DNA of 64,000 nt from Ideonella sp. (GTDB taxonomy: Bacteria > Pseudomonadota > Gammaproteobacteria > Burkholderiales > Burkholderiaceae_C). This document shows, in pieces, positions 27,031 to 35,506 of this stretch. Positions within the stretch are counted from its first letter, which is position 1. Each line of letters opens with the position of its first letter. The notes below the pieces were generated by a model that was not told the origin of the DNA, did not search any database, and saw nothing but the letters and a program-made list of their open reading frames with translations. The position numbers were made by a program, and so were the translations under genes. The DNA lies in contig JADKIA010000008.1 in assembly GCA_016721465.1 (NCBI GenBank), forward strand, positions 248,001-312,000, given 5' to 3'.

Positions 27031-27539
27031 GCCGTGGCCGCGCGGCGCTGCTGCTGGGCATCTTGATGGCCATGTTGGGTGCGATCGTGGACGTGATTTT
27101 CATTCGTGGGCTTTGGGCCAACATTGCGTTCGGCGTCGTGCTGGCCGTCTTGGTGGTCGGTGCGCCCTGGTTCATCCTGCAAGGCGCCAGTGCGGGGCGG
27201 CAACGTGTGCGCGAACGACAGTTCGCCGAGGTCGAAGGCAAGCACCATGCTTTCAACGGGGTGTCGCTGCGCATCGAGCATGACGCCAGGTATTCATGGA
27301 TCGACGCCGCGGGCTTGCAGGCCGTGCTGGGCACGCGCGACCGGGACGACGTGCTTGCGGCACGCATGCCCGGCCGCTCGCGCCGCAACGACCGTGGGCG
27401 GCTGATGCTGCGCGTGGATGCCGTGGTGCGCCATCTGGCCGAGCGGCCCAGCCGCATGGACCCAGGCACCATCCGCTTTCGCGTCTACCTGGAGCGAGAA
27501 GTGCTGTTCCCACAGGGGCAGCGGCGGGCTCGTCGGTGA
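27027..27539 (+). CDS. Uncharacterised two-helix membrane protein
   Basis: 170 aa from GTG 27027, overlapping the previous stop. Two hydrophobic helices (LLLGILMAMLGAIVDVIFI and IAFGVVLAVLVVGAPWFIL) are followed by a soluble C-terminal domain of about 110 residues rich in Arg, including a WIDAAGLQAVLG segment. No family is recognised with certainty. It ends 11 bases before parB. Confidence 0.75.
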   Translation: MSRGRAALLLGILMAMLGAIVDVIFIRGLWANIAFGVVLAVLVVGAPWFILQGASAGRQRVRERQFAEVEGKHHAFNGVSLRIEHDARYSWIDAAGLQAVLGTRDRDDVLAARMPGRSRRNDRGRLMLRVDAVVRHLAERPSRMDPGTIRFRVYLEREVLFPQGQRRARR

Positions 27540-27550
27540 CAATCGCGGCC

Positions 27551-28444
27551 ATGGTCACCAAGAAACCCAAGGGTCTGGGCATGGGCCTCGAAGCACTGCT
27601 CGGCCCCACGGTCAGCGACGCTGCGCCGCCCGACGCCTCCCGCCCCAGCACGCTCAAGCTCAGCCAGTTGCGCGCCGGAAGGTACCAGCCGCGCACGCGC
27701 ATGGACGAGGGCTCGCTCTACGAACTGGCCGAGAGCATCAAGAGCCAGGGGGTGATGCAGCCCATCCTCGTGCGGCCGGTGGGGGCCAGCGGTTACGAGA
27801 TCATCGCCGGCGAGCGGCGCTTCCGTGCCGCCCGTCTGGCCGGGCTGGACGAGGTGCCCGTGCTCGTCAAGGACGTGCCCGATGAGACCGCCGCCGTGAT
27901 GGCGCTCATCGAGAACATCCAGCGCGAGGACTTGAACCCACTGGAAGAAGCCCAGGGCCTGCAGCGGCTGGTGAGCGAATTCAAGATGACGCACGAGCAA
28001 GCCGCGCAGGCCGTCGGCCGCTCGCGCAGCGCGGCCAGCAACCTGCTGCGGCTGCTCAACCTCACCGCACCGGTGCAGCAGATGCTGATGGCGGGCGACC
28101 TGGACATGGGGCATGCACGATCCCTGCTGTCACTCGATGCCGCACAGCAGATTCTGTGTGCCAACGAAGTCACCGCCAAGAAGTTGTCGGTGCGCGACGC
28201 CGAGAAGCTCGTCGCACGCACCCTGGGCAATGGCCGCCAGGCCACGCTGCTGCGGGTGAAGAAGGAGAAGTCGCGCGACATCGTCCGACTGGAAGAGCAG
28301 ATCGCCGATGCGCTGGCCGCGCAGGTGGAGATCCGCATCCACCGCAAGACCAAGCGCGGCGAACAGGGCGAGGTCGCCATCTCCTTCGGCTCACTGGACG
28401 AGCTCAACGGTTTGCTCGACAAGCTCGGCGCCACCGAGCGCTGA
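27551..28444 (+). CDS. parB: Chromosome-partitioning protein ParB (Spo0J)
   Basis: 297 aa. N-terminal ParA-activating peptide (KKPKGLGMGLEALLG), ParB/Srx domain with CTP-binding GERRFRAARLAG and ENIQREDLNPLEEA, helix-turn-helix QAAQAVGRSRSAASNLLRLL, and C-terminal dimer domain. It loads on parS and slides as a CTP clamp. The strong parS at 22399 and a weaker one at 23675 are its likely targets. Transcribed with the hydrolase and membrane protein rather than with parA. Confidence 0.97.
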   Translation: MVTKKPKGLGMGLEALLGPTVSDAAPPDASRPSTLKLSQLRAGRYQPRTRMDEGSLYELAESIKSQGVMQPILVRPVGASGYEIIAGERRFRAARLAGLDEVPVLVKDVPDETAAVMALIENIQREDLNPLEEAQGLQRLVSEFKMTHEQAAQAVGRSRSAASNLLRLLNLTAPVQQMLMAGDLDMGHARSLLSLDAAQQILCANEVTAKKLSVRDAEKLVARTLGNGRQATLLRVKKEKSRDIVRLEEQIADALAAQVEIRIHRKTKRGEQGEVAISFGSLDELNGLLDKLGATER

Positions 28445-28455
28445 ACCCTTGCGTG

Positions 28456-28493
28456 GTGCGCGGCATGGGCGCGCGCGCACCAATGCCGCGCGC
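28456..28493 (+). terminator. Hairpin after parB
   Basis: Fourteen-base arms (28456-28469 and 28480-28493) pair with two mismatches, with a GCG-rich loop. It lies 12 bases after the parB stop but has no T run, so it may be a weak or Rho-assisted terminator or only a transcript end stabiliser. Confidence 0.35.
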
Positions 28494-28520
28494 TCTGACG
28501 CCTCGTCCCGGGGCAAGGCT

Positions 28521-28576
28521 GCACCATGGCTTGCTGCGGCGACCGCATGCCTGTCGTCGCGAGCAGCCCATGGTGC
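28521..28576 (+). promoter_or_regulatory. Inverted repeat upstream of the sigma-54 promoter (candidate enhancer)
   Basis: The outer arms are exact: GCACCATGG (28521-28529) and CCATGGTGC (28568-28576). The inner bases continue to pair imperfectly for about 23 bp in all. The left arm contains TGCACCA and the right arm TGGTGC, the half-sites of NtrC boxes, although not at NtrC spacing. The centre lies about 95 bases upstream of the start expected from the -24/-12 promoter, where enhancer-binding proteins act. No gene lies in 28445-28877; the rest of that gap shows nothing else. Confidence 0.5.
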
Positions 28577-28616
28577 GTTGAGGCCAAAGACCGTGCTGTG
28601 GTTTCTTGAGCGGTAG

Positions 28617-28633
28617 TTGGCGCGACACTTGCT
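28617..28633 (+). promoter_or_regulatory. Sigma-54 (-24/-12) promoter of prkA-yeaH-spoVR
   Basis: TTGGCGCGACACTTGCT agrees with the YTGGCACGRNNNTTGCW consensus at every defined base but one (G for A at the sixth position). The invariant GG (28619-28620) and GC (28631-28632) have the required 10-base separation. Transcription would start near 28644, leaving a 5' leader of about 234 bases before prkA. The E. coli homologue yeaG is known to depend on NtrC and sigma-54 in nitrogen starvation. Confidence 0.75.
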
Positions 28634-28877
28634 GAGCACGACAGTGAACAGCGGCTCAAACAGGCGCCTTTTCGGATCTTGCACCGGCCGCAGAATCAAG
28701 GATGCTGGAGTCCACCAAGTAACGATTGCAGCAACGAGATCACGCAGCACATGCGCGGCGGAAAGCTCTGATGGCACCTGGCCCGACAGCACCCGGGTTC
28801 CATCAGAACTTCCCCCGACACCGGCAGGGCCGCCACATGGCCCGGCACCGGTGCCTTGTCCGACCAAGGAGGTCCGC

Positions 28878-30800
28878 ATGGACGTGATCAAGAGCTTCGC
28901 CGCCCGGTTCGAGCGCACCCGCGAAGAAGAAATTTCACTCGAAGACTACCTGGCGGAATGCAAGCGCAATCCGCTGGCCTACGCCACCGCTGCCGAGCGC
29001 ATGCTCAAGGCCATCGGCGAGCCGCAGATGGTGGACACGCGCAACGACCCCCGGCTGTCGCGCATCTTCGCCAACAAGGTCATCAAGATCTACCCGGCCT
29101 TTGCCGAGTTCTACGGCATGGAGGACGCCATCGAGCAGGTGGTGAGCTACTTCCGCCATGCCGCGCAGGGGCTGGAAGAGCGCAAACAGATCCTCTACCT
29201 GCTCGGCCCAGTGGGCGGCGGCAAGAGCTCCATCGCCGAGCGACTGAAGGCGCTGATGCAGGAAGTGCCGTTCTACGCCATCAAGGGCTCACCGGTGAAC
29301 GAGTCACCGCTGGGCCTGTTCGACCCGGCCGAAGATGGCCCCATCCTCGAAGCCGAATACGGCATCCCGCGCCGCTACCTCAACCGCATCCTCAGTCCCT
29401 GGGCGGTGAAGCGGCTGGAAGAGTTTGGCGGCGACATCCGCCAGTTCAAGGTGATCAAGCGCCACCCCAGCATCTTGAAGCAGGTGGGCATTGCCAAGAC
29501 CGAGCCTGGCGACGAGAACAACCAGGACATCTCGTCGCTCGTGGGCAAGGTGGACATCCGCAAGCTCGAGACCTACGCGCAGGACGACCCCGATGCCTAC
29601 AGCTACTCGGGTGGCCTGTGCCTGGCCAACCAAGGCCTGCTCGAGTTCGTCGAAATGTTCAAGGCGCCGATCAAGGTGTTGCACCCCTTGCTCACCGCCA
29701 CGCAGGAAGGCAACTTCAAGGGCACCGAAGGTTTTGGCGCCATCCCCTTCGATGGCATCGTGCTCGCGCACAGCAATGAGAGCGAGTGGAAGGCCTTCCG
29801 CAACAACAAGAACAACGAGGCCTTCCTGGATCGCATCTACATCGTCAAGGTGCCCTATTGCCTGCGCGTGAGCGAGGAGGTGAAGATCTACGAGAAGCTG
29901 ATCAACGGCAGCTCGCTGGGCCAGGCCAAGTGCGCGCCGGGCACGCTGAAGATGATGAGCCAGTTCGCCATCCTCACGCGCCTGAAGGAGCCGGAGAACT
30001 CGTCGCTGTATTCCAAGATGATGGTCTACGACGGCGACAACCTCAAGGACACCGACCCGCGCGCCAAGAGCTACCAGGAGTACCGCGACTACGCCGGCGT
30101 GGACGAGGGCATGAGCGGCATTTCCACGCGATTCGCCTACAAGATCCTGAGCAAGGTCTTCAACTTCGACAGCCAGGAAGTGGCCGCCAACCCGGTGCAC
30201 CTGATGTACGTGCTGGAGCAGCAAATCGAGCGCGAGCAGTTCTCGCCGGAGCTCGAGCAGAAGTACGTGGGCTTCATCAAGGAGCAGCTGGCACCCAAGT
30301 ACGCCGAGTTCATCGGCAAGGAGATCCAGACCGCTTACCTTGAAAGCTACTCCGAATACGGCCAAAACATCTTCGATCGCTATGTCACCTACGCCGACTA
30401 CTGGATCCAGGACCAGGAGTACCGCGACACCGACACGGGTGAGGTGTTCGATCGCGGCTCGCTGAACGCCGAGCTGGAGAAGATCGAGAAGCCAGCGGGC
30501 ATCAGCAACCCCAAGGACTTCCGCAACGAGATCGTCAACTTCGTGCTGCGCGCTCGCGCCAACAACCAGGGCAACAACCCGGTGTGGACCAGCTACGAGA
30601 AGCTGCGCGCGGTGATCGAGAAGAAGATGTTCTCCAACACCGAAGAGTTGTTGCCGGTGATCAGCTTCAATGCCAAGGCCAGTGCCGACGAAGCCAAGAA
30701 GCACGAGGACTTCGTCGCCCGCATGGTGGCCAAGGGCTACACCAGCAAGCAGGTGCGGCTGTTGTGCGAGTGGTACCTGCGCGTGCGCAAGTCGAGCTGA
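28878..30800 (+). CDS. prkA: PrkA serine protein kinase (YeaG)
   Basis: 640 aa, the full length of the family. An AAA+ module carries Walker A GPVGGGKSS at residues 110-118, and the C-terminal kinase-like PrkA domain follows. AAGGAGG precedes ATG 28878, a very strong start. PrkA/YeaG is made in starvation and stationary phase; recent work on Bacillus argues it acts as an ATP-dependent protease rather than a true kinase. First gene of the conserved prkA-yeaH-spoVR operon, under a sigma-54 promoter. Confidence 0.96.
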   Translation: MDVIKSFAARFERTREEEISLEDYLAECKRNPLAYATAAERMLKAIGEPQMVDTRNDPRLSRIFANKVIKIYPAFAEFYGMEDAIEQVVSYFRHAAQGLEERKQILYLLGPVGGGKSSIAERLKALMQEVPFYAIKGSPVNESPLGLFDPAEDGPILEAEYGIPRRYLNRILSPWAVKRLEEFGGDIRQFKVIKRHPSILKQVGIAKTEPGDENNQDISSLVGKVDIRKLETYAQDDPDAYSYSGGLCLANQGLLEFVEMFKAPIKVLHPLLTATQEGNFKGTEGFGAIPFDGIVLAHSNESEWKAFRNNKNNEAFLDRIYIVKVPYCLRVSEEVKIYEKLINGSSLGQAKCAPGTLKMMSQFAILTRLKEPENSSLYSKMMVYDGDNLKDTDPRAKSYQEYRDYAGVDEGMSGISTRFAYKILSKVFNFDSQEVAANPVHLMYVLEQQIEREQFSPELEQKYVGFIKEQLAPKYAEFIGKEIQTAYLESYSEYGQNIFDRYVTYADYWIQDQEYRDTDTGEVFDRGSLNAELEKIEKPAGISNPKDFRNEIVNFVLRARANNQGNNPVWTSYEKLRAVIEKKMFSNTEELLPVISFNAKASADEAKKHEDFVARMVAKGYTSKQVRLLCEWYLRVRKSS

Positions 30801-30840
30801 TGGCGATCACCACCTTGGCCAGCAAGCATTGCCCAGTGAC

Positions 30841-30918
30841 CGCCGCGGAACTGGCTTGGCCAGGCCGCTGGCGGTGCCCCCTTGGGGGGGAGGCGGGCGC
30901 AGCCCGCTCCGGGGGGGA
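30841..30918 (+). repeat. Copy 1 of the 75-80 bp triple-hairpin repeat
   Basis: Lies between prkA and yeaH. Stem 1 reads CTGGC/GCCAG, stem 2 CCCCC/GGGGG, stem 3 GCGGGC/GCCCGC, then a G tract. The terminal GGGGGGGAG is directly before the yeaH ATG and could serve as its ribosome site. Stem sequences differ from other copies but pairing is kept. Confidence 0.85.
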
Positions 30919-30921
30919 GCC

Positions 30922-32208
30922 ATGATCCAGCAAATCATCGATCGCCGGCTGGCTGGAAAGAACAAGTCCATCGGCAACCGCGAGCGCTTCTTGCGGCGCC
31001 ACAAGGAGCAGATCCGCGAGGCCGTCAAGCGTGCAGTGGACGGCCGCGGCATCCGCGACATGCAGCGCGGCGAGGACGTTCATATTCCGAAGAAGGACCT
31101 TCAGGAGCCCGTGTTCCACCACGCCCAGGGGGGTGTGCGCGACGTCGTGCACCCCGGCAACCAGGAGTACGTGCGCGGCGACCGCATCAAGCGGCCAGAC
31201 GGCGGCTCTGGCGGCGGCCCGGGCAAGGGCCAGGCCAGTGATTCCGGCGAGGGCGAGGACGACTTCAGTTTCGCGCTGAGCAAGGACGAGTTCATGCAGA
31301 TCTTCTTCGAGGATCTGGCGCTGCCCAATCTCGTGAAGACCCAACTCGCCGAAACGCCGGAGTGGAAGACCCACCGCGCCGGCTACTCCAGCGACGGCAC
31401 GCCCAACAACCTGCACGTGGTGCGCTCGATGCGCGGCGCCATCGGTCGGCGCATCGCGCTGGGCGCCACGTCGCGACGCGAATTGCGCGAGATGGAAGCG
31501 CGTCTGGTCGAACTGCAGCGTGCCGTTGCGCGCGGCGACGTGGCCGCCGAGCGCGAGGTCCCGGAATTGCGCCTGGCCATCGAAGCGCTGCGTGGGCGCA
31601 TCGCACGCATCCCCTTCCTCGACCCGATCGACCTGCGCTACCGCAGCCGGGTGCGCGTGCCGGTGCCCACCAGCAAGGCGGTGATGTTCTGCCTGATGGA
31701 CGTCTCCGGCTCGATGGACGAGGCGCGCAAGGACCTGTCCAAGCGCTTCTTCATCCTGCTCTACCTGTTCCTCACGCGGCACTACGAGAAGATCGACCTG
31801 GTCTTCATCCGCCACCACACCCAGGCGCAGGAGGTGGACGAGGAGAACTTCTTCCACGCCCGGGAGACCGGGGGCACCGTGGTGTCCAGTGCGCTGGTGT
31901 TGATGGAAGAGATCATCAAGGCGCGCTACTCGCCGGCGGAGTGGAACATCTACGGCGCGCAGGCCAGCGACGGCGACAACTGGCACCACGATTCCGGCCG
32001 CTGCCGCGAGCTGCTGAACGAGAAGATCCTGCCGCTGTGCCGCTACTTCGCCTATGTGCAGGTGGCCGAGGAAGAGCAGAACCTTTGGGAGGAGTACACC
32101 CAGCTCGTGGCAGAGCACCGCCACTTCGCGATGCGCAAGGCGGTGGAGGCTTCGCAGATCTACCCGGTGTTCCGTGATCTGTTCAAGAAGGAAGGGATGG
32201 CGGCATGA
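30922..32208 (+). CDS. yeaH: YeaH/UPF0229 (DUF444) von Willebrand-type protein
   Basis: 428 aa. MIQQIIDRRLAGKNKSIGNRERF is cut to the family start; a Gly-rich linker (GGSGGGPGKG) near residue 95 and a C-terminal vWA-like domain with the metal site DVSGSMDE follow. The family always goes with PrkA and SpoVR; the joint function is in starvation adaptation. Ribosome site comes from the repeat tail upstream; stop overlaps spoVR (ATGA). Confidence 0.93.
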   Translation: MIQQIIDRRLAGKNKSIGNRERFLRRHKEQIREAVKRAVDGRGIRDMQRGEDVHIPKKDLQEPVFHHAQGGVRDVVHPGNQEYVRGDRIKRPDGGSGGGPGKGQASDSGEGEDDFSFALSKDEFMQIFFEDLALPNLVKTQLAETPEWKTHRAGYSSDGTPNNLHVVRSMRGAIGRRIALGATSRRELREMEARLVELQRAVARGDVAAEREVPELRLAIEALRGRIARIPFLDPIDLRYRSRVRVPVPTSKAVMFCLMDVSGSMDEARKDLSKRFFILLYLFLTRHYEKIDLVFIRHHTQAQEVDEENFFHARETGGTVVSSALVLMEEIIKARYSPAEWNIYGAQASDGDNWHHDSGRCRELLNEKILPLCRYFAYVQVAEEEQNLWEEYTQLVAEHRHFAMRKAVEASQIYPVFRDLFKKEGMAA

Positions 32209-33827
32209 GCGAGTTCAGAGAACGCCGCCGGGTGCATCACCCCGAGATGATCCCGACTGCCGGCGACCGTCGGGCCGGGCATGCCGCGTTGCGCGTGCCG
32301 CGCACCCTGGCGGTGCGGCCCGCAGCGCCATTGCCGTCGCCCAGCGATTGGTCGTTCGAGCTGATCGAGCGCTACCACGAGGTGATCCGAGAGACGGCCC
32401 GGCGCCATGGCCTGGACACCTATCCGAACCAGCTGGAGATCATCACCGCCGAGCAGATGATGGACGCCTACGCCAGCGTGGGCATGCCGGTGAACTATCG
32501 ACACTGGAGCTACGGCAAGGAGTTCATTGCCACCGAGAAGAACTACAAGCGCGGCCACATGGGCCTGGCCTACGAGATCGTCATCAACAGCAACCCCTGC
32601 ATCAGCTACCTGATGGAGGAAAACACGATGGCGATGCAGGCGCTGGTGATCGCCCACGCCGCCTACGGCCACAACAGCTTCTTCAAGGGCAACTACCTGT
32701 TCCGCATGTGGACCGATGCGTCGTCGATCATCGACTATCTGGTCTATGCCAAGAAGTACGTGGCCGACTGCGAAGAGAAGCATGGCATCGAGACGGTGGA
32801 GCTGTTCCTCGACTCGTGCCACGCGCTGCAGAACCACGGCGTGGACCGCTATCGCCGGCCCAGCCGAAAATCCCTGGCGCAAGAACTGGCGGAGGCGCGC
32901 GACCGCGAGGCCTATGCGCAGCAGCAGGTGAACGACCTGTGGCGCACGCTGCCCAAGCGCGCATCGGCGGCCGATGGCCCGGCCGAGACCCGCCGCTTCC
33001 CCGAGGAGCCGGAGGAGAACCTGCTGTACTTCATCGAGAAGCACGCGCCGCTGCTCGAGCCCTGGCAGCGCGAGATCGTGCGCATCGTGCGCAAGGTGGC
33101 GCAGTACTTCTACCCGCAGCGCCAGACCCAGGTGATGAACGAGGGCTGGGCCACCTTCTGGCACCACCATCTGCTCAACACCATGTACGACGACGGCTAC
33201 CTGTCGGACGGCGTGATGATCGAGTGGCTCAAGTCGCACACCAACGTGGTCTACCAGCCGAAAGTGGGCGACCGCGGCTACAGTGGCCTGAACCCCTATG
33301 CCCTGGGCTTTGCGATGTACACCGACATCAAGCGCATCTGCGAAGCGCCCACCGAAGAAGACCGCCAGTGGTTCCCCGATATTGCCGGCGCCGACTGGTT
33401 GCCCACGCTCGACCAGGCCATGCGCAACTACAAGGACGAGAGCTTCATCGGGCAGTTCCTGTCACCCAAGCTGATGCGCGACTTCCGCCTGTTCGCCATC
33501 CACGACGACGAGAAGCGCAGCGAGTTGGAGGTGAGCGCCATCCACGACGAGAGCGGCTACCGCCGCGTGCGCGAGGCGCTGTCGCGGCAGTACGACCTGG
33601 GCTCGCGCGAGCCCAACATCCAGGTCTGGAACGTGAACCTGCGTGGCGACCGCTCGCTCACACTGCGCCATTTCCAGCACAACGACCGGCCGCTGGACGA
33701 CAGCGCGCTCGAGGTTCTCAAGCACGTCAGCCGCCTGTGGGGCTTTGGCGTGCACCTGGAGAGCACCAACGGTGCAAACGACGTGACCAAGCGCTGGAGC
33801 GTGGAGGCCGCGCCAATACCAACCTAG
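32205..33827 (+). CDS. spoVR: SpoVR family protein (YcgB)
   Basis: 540 aa, full length. The conserved N-terminal block WSFELIERYHEVIRETARRHGL, the central NEGWATFWHHHLLNTMYDDG with its metal-like His cluster, and the LNPYALGF block identify it. In Bacillus SpoVR affects spore cortex formation, but in proteobacteria it is part of the PrkA-YeaH stationary-phase set. Joined to yeaH by ATGA, last gene of the operon. Confidence 0.95.
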   Translation: MSEFRERRRVHHPEMIPTAGDRRAGHAALRVPRTLAVRPAAPLPSPSDWSFELIERYHEVIRETARRHGLDTYPNQLEIITAEQMMDAYASVGMPVNYRHWSYGKEFIATEKNYKRGHMGLAYEIVINSNPCISYLMEENTMAMQALVIAHAAYGHNSFFKGNYLFRMWTDASSIIDYLVYAKKYVADCEEKHGIETVELFLDSCHALQNHGVDRYRRPSRKSLAQELAEARDREAYAQQQVNDLWRTLPKRASAADGPAETRRFPEEPEENLLYFIEKHAPLLEPWQREIVRIVRKVAQYFYPQRQTQVMNEGWATFWHHHLLNTMYDDGYLSDGVMIEWLKSHTNVVYQPKVGDRGYSGLNPYALGFAMYTDIKRICEAPTEEDRQWFPDIAGADWLPTLDQAMRNYKDESFIGQFLSPKLMRDFRLFAIHDDEKRSELEVSAIHDESGYRRVREALSRQYDLGSREPNIQVWNVNLRGDRSLTLRHFQHNDRPLDDSALEVLKHVSRLWGFGVHLESTNGANDVTKRWSVEAAPIPT

Positions 33828-33849
33828 GCCTTGCCGGCCGATCCACGCG

Positions 33850-35271
33850 CTAAAGCGCGAAGATCTTGCCTGGGTTGAGGATGTTCCTGGGGTCGAGCGC
33901 GCGCTTGAGCAGGCGCATCATTTCCACCGCACCCTCACCGGCCTCGTCGATGAGAAAACCCTGCTTGTGCAGGCCGATGCCGTGTTCTCCGGTGCAGGTA
34001 CCGCCACAGGCGATGGCGCGCCGCACCACGCGGTCGTTCAGCGCTTCGGCGCGTTCGCGCTCTTCGGGTCGGTCAGGGTTCACCAGGTAGGCAATGTGGA
34101 AGTTGCCGTCGCCCACGTGGCCGACGATGTAGTGCGGCAGTCCTGCTTCCTGTGCCTCGCGCTTGGCTGCCACCACGCACTCGGCCAGTTTCGAGATCGG
34201 TACGCAGGTGTCGGTGGTCACCGTGCGGCAACCCGGGTTCATGCTCATCGCGGCGAAGTAGGCCTGGTGTCGCGCGGACCAGAGCTTGCTTCGCTCTTCC
34301 GGCGTGGTGGCCCACTCGAAGTTCTCACCGCCAAATCCGCTGGCAATCTCCTGCACCGTCTGCGCCTGCTCGGCCACGCTGGCCGGCGAGCCGTGGAACT
34401 CCATCAGCAGCATGGTCGCCTCGCGCAACTGCAGCTTGGCGTGGCGGTTCACGGCCACCACGGCGTTGGCATCGAGCAATTCGCAGCGGGCGATCGGCAC
34501 GCCCAGCTGGATCAACTGGATCGTTGCATTGACGGCCGATCCCTCATCGGGGAAGTGGCAGATGGCCGCGCTCACCGCCTCGGGCAACGGGTAGAGCTTG
34601 AGGGTGACTTCGGTGATGATGCCCAACGTGCCCTCGCTGCCCACCATCAGGCGCGTGAGGTCATAGCCGGCGCTGGACTTGCGCGCTCGCGTGCCGGTGC
34701 GGATGACCTCGCCGCTGGCCGTCACCACCTCGAGGGCCAGCACGTTCTCGCGCATGGTGCCGTAGCGCACGGCGTTGGTGCCGCTGGCGCGGGTGGCGGC
34801 CATGCCGCCGAGCGAGGCGTTGGCGCCCGGGTCGATGGGGAAGAACAGCCCGGTGTCCTTGATCTCGCGGTTGAGCTGCTCGCGCGTGACGCCCGGCTGC
34901 ACCGTGACCAGCAGGTCTTCGGGGTTCACCTTCAACACCTTGTCCATGCGCGCCAGGTCCAGGCTGATGCCCCCTTGCACCGCCAGCAAATGGCCTTCCA
35001 GCGACGAGCCAGTGCCGTAGGCGATCACTGGCACGGCGTGCTCGGCCGCCAGGCGCACGGCATCGGACACCTCGCTGGTGCTTTCGCAGAACACCACGCC
35101 ATCCGGCGCGCGCACGGCGAAGGGCGACTCATCGCGTCCGTGCTGCTCGCGCACCGCGTTGGCGGTGGAGAAACGCTCGCCGAAGCGGGCCCGCAGCGCG
35201 TCGACCAGCACCGCTGGCACCGGACGCGGCTCCACATGCGGCAAGAGATGCGAGGGCAGGGGTGCGTTCAT
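33850..35271 (-). CDS. FAD-binding oxidoreductase, D-lactate/glycolate dehydrogenase family
   Basis: 473 aa. PCMH-type FAD domain with GTGSSLEGH and the long run around MVGSEGTLGIITEVTLKL, then an FAD-linked oxidase C-terminal domain with HVGDGNFH and the ending CTGEHGIGLHKQGF. These features fit GlcD-like or D-lactate dehydrogenases that oxidise 2-hydroxyacids and pass electrons to a quinone or cytochrome. No glcE or glcF partner is adjacent, so a single-subunit D-2-hydroxyacid dehydrogenase is more likely than glycolate oxidase. Confidence 0.92.
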   Translation of the reverse strand: MNAPLPSHLLPHVEPRPVPAVLVDALRARFGERFSTANAVREQHGRDESPFAVRAPDGVVFCESTSEVSDAVRLAAEHAVPVIAYGTGSSLEGHLLAVQGGISLDLARMDKVLKVNPEDLLVTVQPGVTREQLNREIKDTGLFFPIDPGANASLGGMAATRASGTNAVRYGTMRENVLALEVVTASGEVIRTGTRARKSSAGYDLTRLMVGSEGTLGIITEVTLKLYPLPEAVSAAICHFPDEGSAVNATIQLIQLGVPIARCELLDANAVVAVNRHAKLQLREATMLLMEFHGSPASVAEQAQTVQEIASGFGGENFEWATTPEERSKLWSARHQAYFAAMSMNPGCRTVTTDTCVPISKLAECVVAAKREAQEAGLPHYIVGHVGDGNFHIAYLVNPDRPEERERAEALNDRVVRRAIACGGTCTGEHGIGLHKQGFLIDEAGEGAVEMMRLLKRALDPRNILNPGKIFAL

Positions 35272-35506
35272 GGTGGCGGCTCCGGGAGGGGAGCGCCATT
35301 CTATGAACCACCTGCCCGAGCTGTGGATTTTCTGGGCCTCGAGCGGCACGCCACGGCCAGAGCCGGTGCGCGGCGCAGCGGCGCCAGGATGGCGGGCCGC
35401 TGCGCTTCGATGGCGCGGCGCCATGTGTCCAACCGGCAATGCATGGCAACGGTGTCGAACGGGCCACGCGGCGCTCCAGCGGCGGCGCGACCCGCAGAGG
35501 CATCGC

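Noticed and set aside
30841..30918. G-rich repeats as intrinsic terminators
   Set aside because: They have strong hairpins but no T run, some lie within operons (prkA-yeaH, pilT-pilU) and copy 1 supplies a ribosome site, so termination is not their obvious role.
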